Source of the DNA: Novimethylophilus kurashikiensis
GTDB taxonomy: Bacteria > Pseudomonadota > Gammaproteobacteria > Burkholderiales > Methylophilaceae
NCBI RefSeq assembly: GCF_003112435.1
Contig: NZ_BDOQ01000022.1
Span: 1-34,072 of the forward strand
Direction of reading: 5' to 3'
Length of the DNA: 34,072 nt
Of this stretch, positions 28,858 through 34,072 are shown one piece after another. Below the pieces are notes generated by a model that was given only the letters and a program-made list of their open reading frames with translations, did not search any database and was not told where the DNA came from. The position numbers were made by a program, and so were the translations under genes. The stretch's first letter is position 1. Each line of letters begins with the position of its first letter.

Positions 28858-29217
28858 TCAGGACTTGTCGGAGGAGTCGGAATTGGCTTGATCGATCAAC
28901 TGCGACATGCGCATGCCACGATCAAGGGATTCATCATAGACGAAATGCAGTTGCGGCACCGTGCGCATCAGCATGCGATGAGATAACTGGCTGCGCAAGA
29001 AGCCAGCAGCTTTGGTTAATGCTGCGGCGGCTGATTGCGCATCGGCCGATTGAGTGACGAAATAGATCTTGGCATGCGACAAGTCACCTGACACGTCGAC
29101 TTCTGTCAGTGTGACTTTGGCAGCGCGCGGATCCTTGACTTCAAACTGAAGCAGGTCGGCCAGCTCCCTTCGGAGCTGTTCCGCCACGCGCTGATTACGC
29201 GAAAACTCTTTTGCCAT
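28858..29217 (-). CDS. rbfA: 30S ribosome-binding factor RbfA
   Basis: This 119-residue KH-type protein binds the 30S subunit during late maturation of 16S rRNA. Recognisable blocks are RNQRVAEQLRRELADLLQ, VKDPRAAKVTLTEVDVSGDLSHAKIY (interrupted family consensus) and the C-terminal RTVPQLHFVYDESLDRG. It lies nine bases after infB and seven before truB. Usual length and no oddities. Confidence 0.96.
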   Translation of the reverse strand: MAKEFSRNQRVAEQLRRELADLLQFEVKDPRAAKVTLTEVDVSGDLSHAKIYFVTQSADAQSAAAALTKAAGFLRSQLSHRMLMRTVPQLHFVYDESLDRGMRMSQLIDQANSDSSDKS

Positions 29218-29226
29218 GTTCTGCCT

Positions 29227-31992
29227 TTACAGCGAGGTACGCGCGACCTCAACCATTTCGTAGACTTCCAACTGATCGCCTTCGTTGATCTCGTTGAAGT
29301 TCTTGATTGACAGACCACATTCGAAGCCGGCTTTGACTTCCTTGACGTCATCCTTGAATCGCTTGAGCGAGTCCAGTTCGCCGTCGTGGATGACCACATT
29401 GTTGCGCAGCACCCGAACGCTTGCGCCGCGCTTGACCATACCGTCGAGCACATAACAACCGGCAATCGCACCGACCTTGGAAATACGGAACACTTGGCGG
29501 ATTTCTACCAGGCCGATGACGCTTTCCTTGTGCTCTGGCGACAACATACCGGTCAGTGCAGCACGAACCTCATCCACGGCTTCATAGATGATGTTGTAGT
29601 AGCGCACGTCAACACCCGAGGTTTCGGCCAGCTTGCGAGCATTAGCGTCAGCCCGAACGTTGAAGCCAATCACGACAGCCTTGGACGCAGTCGCCAGGTT
29701 GACGTCGGATTCGGTAATGGCACCGACGCCGGTATGGAGGATGTTGACCTTGACCTCGTCGGTGGAAAGCTTCTGCAACGAAGTCGACAAGGCCTCGTAA
29801 GAACCTTGTACGTCAGACTTGATAATGAGCGCCAGGGTCTTAACTTCCCCCTCCGTCATCTGTTCCAACATATTTTCGAGCTTGGCTGCCTGCTGGCGTG
29901 CCAGCTTCACATCGCGGAACTTGCCTTGACGGAACAGCGCAATCTCGCGCGCCTTGCGTTCGTCGTTCAGCACAATGGCTTCTTCACCGGCATTCGGCAC
30001 ATCGGAGAGGCCGAGAATTTCAACTGGGATGGAAGGACCTGCGTCCTTCACTTCCTTGCCGTTTTCGTCCAGCATGGCGCGTACACGGCCATAGACGCTA
30101 CCGACAAGCAATGTATCGCCGCGGTTCAATGTGCCAGACTGCACCAACACGGTTGCAACAGGACCACGCCCCTTGTCGAGACGGCCTTCGATAACCAGCC
30201 CCTTGGCCGGAGCATCCTTGGGTGCCTGAAGTTCCATCACTTCTGCTTGCAACAATACGGCTTCCAGCAAGCTGTCTACGCCTTGACCGGTTTTGGCCGA
30301 GACTTCGACGAACATCGTATCACCGCCCCAATCTTCAGGGACGACTTCTTGTGCGACCAATTCCTGGCGCACACGCTCTGGGTTTGCTGAAGGCTTATCA
30401 ACCTTGGTCACAGCGACCACCAAGGGCACTTTGGCTGCCTTGGCATGGTGAACGGCTTCGATTGTTTGCGGCATCACGCCGTCGTCCGCAGCGACCACCA
30501 AGATCACCACATCGGTTGCCTTTGCGCCGCGTGCACGCATCGCGGTAAACGCTTCGTGGCCCGGGGTATCGAGGAAAGTCAGCATGCCGCGCGGCGTTTC
30601 AACGTGATAAGCACCGATATGCTGGGTAATGCCGCCGGCTTCACCGCTCGCCACACGCGTACGGCGGATATAGTCGAGCAGCGAGGTCTTACCGTGGTCG
30701 ACGTGGCCCATCACGGTCACAACTGGTGGGCGAGCCACCAAGACAGCCTCAGCGTGGGCGTTGTCTTCCAGGAATGCCTCAGGGTCGTTAGCCTCTGCCG
30801 CCTTGGCGATGTGACCCATCTCTTCCACCACGATCATCGCGGTTTCCTGGTCGAGCACCTGGTTGATGGTCACCATCATGCCCATCTTCATCAATGTCTT
30901 GATGACTTCAGCGGCTTTAACGGCCATCTTGTGCGCGAGGTCTGCCACTGAAATGGTTTCAGGGACCAGTACTTCATGCACGATAGGTTCGGTAGGCGCA
31001 GAGAACGCGTGTTGCGATTCTGCTTCCTTGTGTTTGTTACCCTTGTTCTTGCCCGGTGCACGCCAGCCTTGGGCAATACCAACGTCACCTCGGGTCTTGG
31101 GACCGCCACGTTTTTTGGATTCGCTGCCCCAATCGCCTGACGGGCCTGTGCCCTTCTTGGCTTTATCCTGGGTGGGCGCCTTGGCCTTGTCAGCAGGAGT
31201 CGCGGTCTTGGCTGCAGGCTTATGCAGAGTGCCTTCCGACAATTTCTTCTTGGCCGCAGCTTCCTCAGCCAATCGCTTGGCTTCGGCTTCCTGTTTCTTT
31301 TGCTGGAGTTCAAGCTTACGGCGCTTGTCTTCCGCTTGCAGTGCTATCAACTCTGCATGACGACGTGCTTCGTCATCGCGTTTTGCAATTTGTGCTGCGT
31401 CAAGGACAGAAACCTTGGCTGGACGAGCTTCTTCTACCTTCGGCGCAGTCGCCTCTATGACTTCCTCTGTAGCAGCAGGCTCTTCAACGGCAACTTCTTC
31501 TACAGGCTCTGGTTCCGGCTCGGGAATTGGCTCTGGCTCGTATTCGGGCTCAGGGCTCACTTCTTCAGGAGCGGTCACGATATTCTCAACAATAGGCTCT
31601 TCAGGAGCGACTGACGGTGCTTGAACTTCTGCAACAGGAGCCGGTTCAGCCTCGGCCGGGGCAGCGACTTCTTGCGTCTCGTTAAGTTCAGAAGCCTCGC
31701 GCCGGACCAGCACACGCTTTTTCTTCACTTCAACCTGAATCGTTCGGCCACGTCCTGCGCCGCTCGATTGCTTGATTTCAGAAACTTGCTTGCGCATGAG
31801 CGTGATTTTGTTCTTCGACTGCTGCGCACCATGCTCTTTGCGCAGATGCTCCAGCAACGCAGATTTATCCTGCTCCGAAAGTTCGTCTCCGGGCGATGCC
31901 TTATGGACGCCGGCCGCCTTGAGCTGCTCCAGCAGCAACTCCGCCGGCAAGCCGAGTTCTGAGGCAAATTGCGTTACGCTTGTCTGTGCCAT
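29227..31992 (-). CDS. infB: translation initiation factor IF-2
   Basis: This 921-residue GTPase brings initiator tRNA to the 30S subunit. The N-terminal IF2 domain is followed by a long Glu/Pro/Ala-rich and then Lys/Glu-rich charged linker (about residues 100-330). The G domain follows with GHVDHGKT (about 427-434), DTPGHEAF and TKVD, then domains II-IV with the C-terminal [11 protein letters not shown] block. The G4 motif reads TKVD instead of the usual NKxD, a conservative variant. nusA is 33 bases upstream and rbfA nine bases downstream. Confidence 0.97.
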   Translation of the reverse strand: MAQTSVTQFASELGLPAELLLEQLKAAGVHKASPGDELSEQDKSALLEHLRKEHGAQQSKNKITLMRKQVSEIKQSSGAGRGRTIQVEVKKKRVLVRREASELNETQEVAAPAEAEPAPVAEVQAPSVAPEEPIVENIVTAPEEVSPEPEYEPEPIPEPEPEPVEEVAVEEPAATEEVIEATAPKVEEARPAKVSVLDAAQIAKRDDEARRHAELIALQAEDKRRKLELQQKKQEAEAKRLAEEAAAKKKLSEGTLHKPAAKTATPADKAKAPTQDKAKKGTGPSGDWGSESKKRGGPKTRGDVGIAQGWRAPGKNKGNKHKEAESQHAFSAPTEPIVHEVLVPETISVADLAHKMAVKAAEVIKTLMKMGMMVTINQVLDQETAMIVVEEMGHIAKAAEANDPEAFLEDNAHAEAVLVARPPVVTVMGHVDHGKTSLLDYIRRTRVASGEAGGITQHIGAYHVETPRGMLTFLDTPGHEAFTAMRARGAKATDVVILVVAADDGVMPQTIEAVHHAKAAKVPLVVAVTKVDKPSANPERVRQELVAQEVVPEDWGGDTMFVEVSAKTGQGVDSLLEAVLLQAEVMELQAPKDAPAKGLVIEGRLDKGRGPVATVLVQSGTLNRGDTLLVGSVYGRVRAMLDENGKEVKDAGPSIPVEILGLSDVPNAGEEAIVLNDERKAREIALFRQGKFRDVKLARQQAAKLENMLEQMTEGEVKTLALIIKSDVQGSYEALSTSLQKLSTDEVKVNILHTGVGAITESDVNLATASKAVVIGFNVRADANARKLAETSGVDVRYYNIIYEAVDEVRAALTGMLSPEHKESVIGLVEIRQVFRISKVGAIAGCYVLDGMVKRGASVRVLRNNVVIHDGELDSLKRFKDDVKEVKAGFECGLSIKNFNEINEGDQLEVYEMVEVARTSL

Positions 31993-32025
31993 TCTGTATT
32001 CCCGTTCCCGCCTATCAGTACCTTA

Positions 32026-33492
32026 TCAAGCAAACCAGGGCGCACGTGCGGCCATGATCAACTGCTTGGCGCGCTCTTCATCCAGATCCGTCATTTCCAT
32101 CAACTCATCGACAGCGAGGTCTGCCAGATCTTCGACGGTAGTAATTTCCTTTTCGGCCAAGACACGAACAAGCTCTTCATCCATCCCGTTGAGCGTCATC
32201 AGGTCTGCTGAAACTTCACCTACTTTTTCTTCCCTGGCAATAGCTTCGGTGAGTAAAGCGTTTCTCGCGCGGCTACGCAGTTCGTTAATGGTGTCTTCGT
32301 CGAATGCCTCGATATCCTGCATTTCGCTGAGCGGCACATAGGCGATTTCTTCAAGGGTGCTGAACCCCTCCTGAATCAGGATGTCAGCAACTTCCTCATC
32401 CACGTCTAGGCGTTCCATGAAAAGCTGGCGTGCCTTTGTGTACTCTTCTTCACCCTTTTGCTCAGCCTCTTCCTCGGTCATGAGATTCAACTCCCAACCG
32501 GTCAATTGAGACGCGAGCCTTACGTTTTGACCACCGCGGCCGATCGCAAGTGCGAGTTGATCTTCAGCCACAACAACGTCCATGCTGTGCGCATCTTCAT
32601 CGATGCTGATTCGGCTTACTTCGGCCGGAGCCATGGCATTGATGACAAACTGAGCAGGATCCATCGACCACAAGACGATATCCACACGTTCGCCAGCCAA
32701 TTCGGCAGTGACTGCCTGAACACGAGAACCTCGCATGCCGACGCAAGTGCCTACTGGGTCCAGGCGCTGATCGTTCGACTTGACAGCAATTTTGGCGCGA
32801 GAGCCAGGATCACGAGCTGCCGCCTTGATTTCCAGGAGACCTTCTTCGATTTCCGGGACTTCCAGCTCGAACAACTTGATAATGAATTCAGGGCAGATAC
32901 GGGAGAGAACCAACTGCGGGCCTCGCACGTTACGCTCGATACGGCTCAAATACGCACGAACGCGGTCACCGCTACGAAGGTTCTCCTTCGGGATCATCTG
33001 TTCGCGTGGCAACAATGCTTCAATGCGGCCCACTTCGATGATCGCATTACCCTTTTCCATGCGTTTGATAACGCCGCTCACCAGATGCTCTGAACGTGCG
33101 AGGAACTCGCTCAGAATCTGCTCACGCTCTGCCTCACGGACCTTTTGTAAGATCACTTGCTTGGCGGCTTGGGCACCAATACGTCCGAAACCGATGGACT
33201 CCAGCGGATCTTCTACGACATCCCCAACGTTCAGGCCTTCTGCACGTTCATCAGTCGGCGGAATTTGGGCTGCTGCATTTTCGAGAGTATCTTCCTCGAC
33301 TACGGTCCAACGACGGAAAGACTGATAATCGCCCGTTGCACGATCGATCTGAACACGCACATCAGCATCTTCGTGGTAGTTTTTCTTCGTGGCAGAGGCC
33401 AAGGCCAATTCCAATGCCGTGAAAATGACGTCCTTGCTGACGTTCTTCTCATGCGCAAGCGCATCCACCATCAATAAAATTTCGCGACTCAT
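32026..33492 (-). CDS. nusA: transcription termination/antitermination factor NusA
   Basis: This 488-residue protein binds RNA polymerase. The N-terminal polymerase-binding domain (1-125) is followed by S1 (about 135-200), KH1 and KH2 (about 205-345; [14 protein letters not shown] and [13 protein letters not shown]) and two acidic C-terminal repeats (about 365-485), as in E. coli and other proteobacteria. A GGAGAG ribosome site precedes the ATG. It starts 12 bases after rimP. Confidence 0.97.
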   Translation of the reverse strand: MSREILLMVDALAHEKNVSKDVIFTALELALASATKKNYHEDADVRVQIDRATGDYQSFRRWTVVEEDTLENAAAQIPPTDERAEGLNVGDVVEDPLESIGFGRIGAQAAKQVILQKVREAEREQILSEFLARSEHLVSGVIKRMEKGNAIIEVGRIEALLPREQMIPKENLRSGDRVRAYLSRIERNVRGPQLVLSRICPEFIIKLFELEVPEIEEGLLEIKAAARDPGSRAKIAVKSNDQRLDPVGTCVGMRGSRVQAVTAELAGERVDIVLWSMDPAQFVINAMAPAEVSRISIDEDAHSMDVVVAEDQLALAIGRGGQNVRLASQLTGWELNLMTEEEAEQKGEEEYTKARQLFMERLDVDEEVADILIQEGFSTLEEIAYVPLSEMQDIEAFDEDTINELRSRARNALLTEAIAREEKVGEVSADLMTLNGMDEELVRVLAEKEITTVEDLADLAVDELMEMTDLDEERAKQLIMAARAPWFA

Positions 33493-33504
33493 AATTCTCT
33501 CCGC

Positions 33505-33936
33505 TTATAACTCCGGGTCCAGCCTTGCTTTATCAATGTTAGCCATGGCCAACCGATAGGTATTCCCATCGCGCTCAACCAGCACATCATCACTGTCCAG
33601 CCCCTGCAGAACTCCGATAAAATTCTTTCGCCCCTCAATGGGAACTCGCAACTTGACCTTGATGCGGGTACCTTTAAACCGCTCAAAGTCCGCTGCTTTC
33701 TTAAGCACGCGGTCCATTCCAGGTGAGGAGACTTCCAGACGATCGTAATCAACGTCATTCTCGACAGCCAAAAAGTGCGAAACCTGATTGCTGACTAGAA
33801 CACAGTCGTCCAGCGTAATACCTTCTGGCTTGTCGATAAATAAGCGCAAAAGCTTGCCCCGGTTCGACATTTCGAAGTCGACGAGTTCATAGCCAAGTTG
33901 CGAAATTACCCGCTCAAGAAGTGCCTGAAGTTCCAT
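33505..33936 (-). CDS. rimP: ribosome maturation factor RimP
   Basis: This 143-residue protein is needed for 30S assembly. The N-terminal domain has LGYELVDFEMSNRGKLLRLFIDKPEGITLDDC, shown here only in part by its order of blocks, then the DRLEVSSPGMDRVLKKAADF motif and a C-terminal SH3-like domain. It is the first gene of the nusA operon. The ribosome site AAAGG lies only two bases from the ATG, an unusually tight spacing. Confidence 0.95.
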   Translation of the reverse strand: MELQALLERVISQLGYELVDFEMSNRGKLLRLFIDKPEGITLDDCVLVSNQVSHFLAVENDVDYDRLEVSSPGMDRVLKKAADFERFKGTRIKVKLRVPIEGRKNFIGVLQGLDSDDVLVERDGNTYRLAMANIDKARLDPEL

Positions 33937-33952
33937 AACCTTTTACAGAAAT

Positions 33953-33974
33953 AAAAAATGGGCTCGAAGCCCAT
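33953..33974 (-). promoter_or_regulatory. hairpin with U-run in the rimP leader
   Basis: The minus strand reads ATGGGCT-TCG-AGCCCAT (33974-33958) followed by T6, which is an intrinsic-terminator shape. It begins only about 10 bases after the predicted -10 element, so it would be at the extreme 5' end of the rimP transcript. It may end transcripts from further upstream or stabilise the rimP mRNA 5' end. Confidence 0.7.
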
Positions 33975-33984
33975 CTAATATTTA

Positions 33985-33993
33985 ATTATAACA
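33985..33993 (-). promoter_or_regulatory. extended -10 promoter of the rimP-truB operon
   Basis: The minus strand has TGT followed by a perfect TATAAT (33990-33985), an extended -10 element. No good -35 lies at 17 bp; TTGAAC is found at 19 bp. Bases 33994-34072 upstream hold no recognised gene; the tRNA-fMet gene (metY) that precedes rimP in E. coli is not seen before the window ends. Confidence 0.7.
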
Positions 33994-34072
33994 TATTCAA
34001 TGCGTTGGAGTTCAACAATCAGCGCCCCAATGGGATTGGGAATTGTGATACCTATAAACGCGAAAGGCCCTC

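Noticed and set aside
34040-34072. Words at the right edge resembling common cloning-vector sequence (GTGATAC, CGAAAGG, GCCC)
   Set aside because: Only short pieces match and in a different order; no continuous vector stretch, so I treat it as chance.

Overview
The window looks like a chromosome segment from a betaproteobacterial methylotroph of the family Methylophilaceae (Methylobacillus- or Methylovorus-like). The clearest marker is the ribulose-monophosphate formaldehyde-assimilation cluster: two tandem hexulose-6-phosphate synthase genes followed by 6-phospho-3-hexuloisomerase. Gene orders typical of Beta/Gammaproteobacteria agree with this (tRNA-Tyr/Gly/Thr-tuf, pcm-tolC, argB-HAD-slmA, rimP-nusA-infB-rbfA-truB). 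Genus assignment is inference; no database was searched.

Layout. 1-440: a tRNA operon (Tyr-GTA, Gly-TCC, Thr-GGT) reading left into the first codons of tuf, driven by a near-consensus promoter. 515-2842: thiC under a TPP riboswitch, followed by a small Cys-rich YkgJ-family gene. 2875-6736: envelope genes pcm, tolC and an isochorismatase-fold hydrolase, convergent with waaA. 6842-9144: a class II (adenosylcobalamin) ribonucleotide reductase preceded by two NrdR-like boxes and ended by a strong terminator. 9170-10288: a soluble chemoreceptor with a C-terminal zinc-binding CZB domain.

10421-20865 (all minus): a nearly complete tad/flp tight-adherence pilus operon: flp, prepilin peptidase, tadE, cpaB, cpaC, tadZ, cpaF/tadA, tadB, tadC, tadD, a small DUF3613-like gene and a TadG-related gene. 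Several junctions overlap by ATGA. tadZ carries an apparent one-base deletion in an A tract. Upstream on the same strand are a membrane GGDEF protein with an I-site and a glycerate 2-kinase. Similar short palindromes sit upstream of flp and upstream of the chemoreceptor gene, suggesting that pilus, chemoreceptor and perhaps c-di-GMP synthesis share control.

23528-25651: argB, a HAD-family nucleotidase and slmA. 25826-27911: the RuMP cluster hps1-hps2-phi. The second hps has its own promoter and highly biased codon use, and a hairpin plus U-run separates it from phi. 27948-33936 (minus): the translation/transcription operon rimP-nusA-infB-rbfA-truB, with an extended -10 promoter and a hairpin at the very start of the leader. 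No CRISPR array, insertion sequence or prophage was seen. No stretch over 300 bases lacks a gene or an RNA element.
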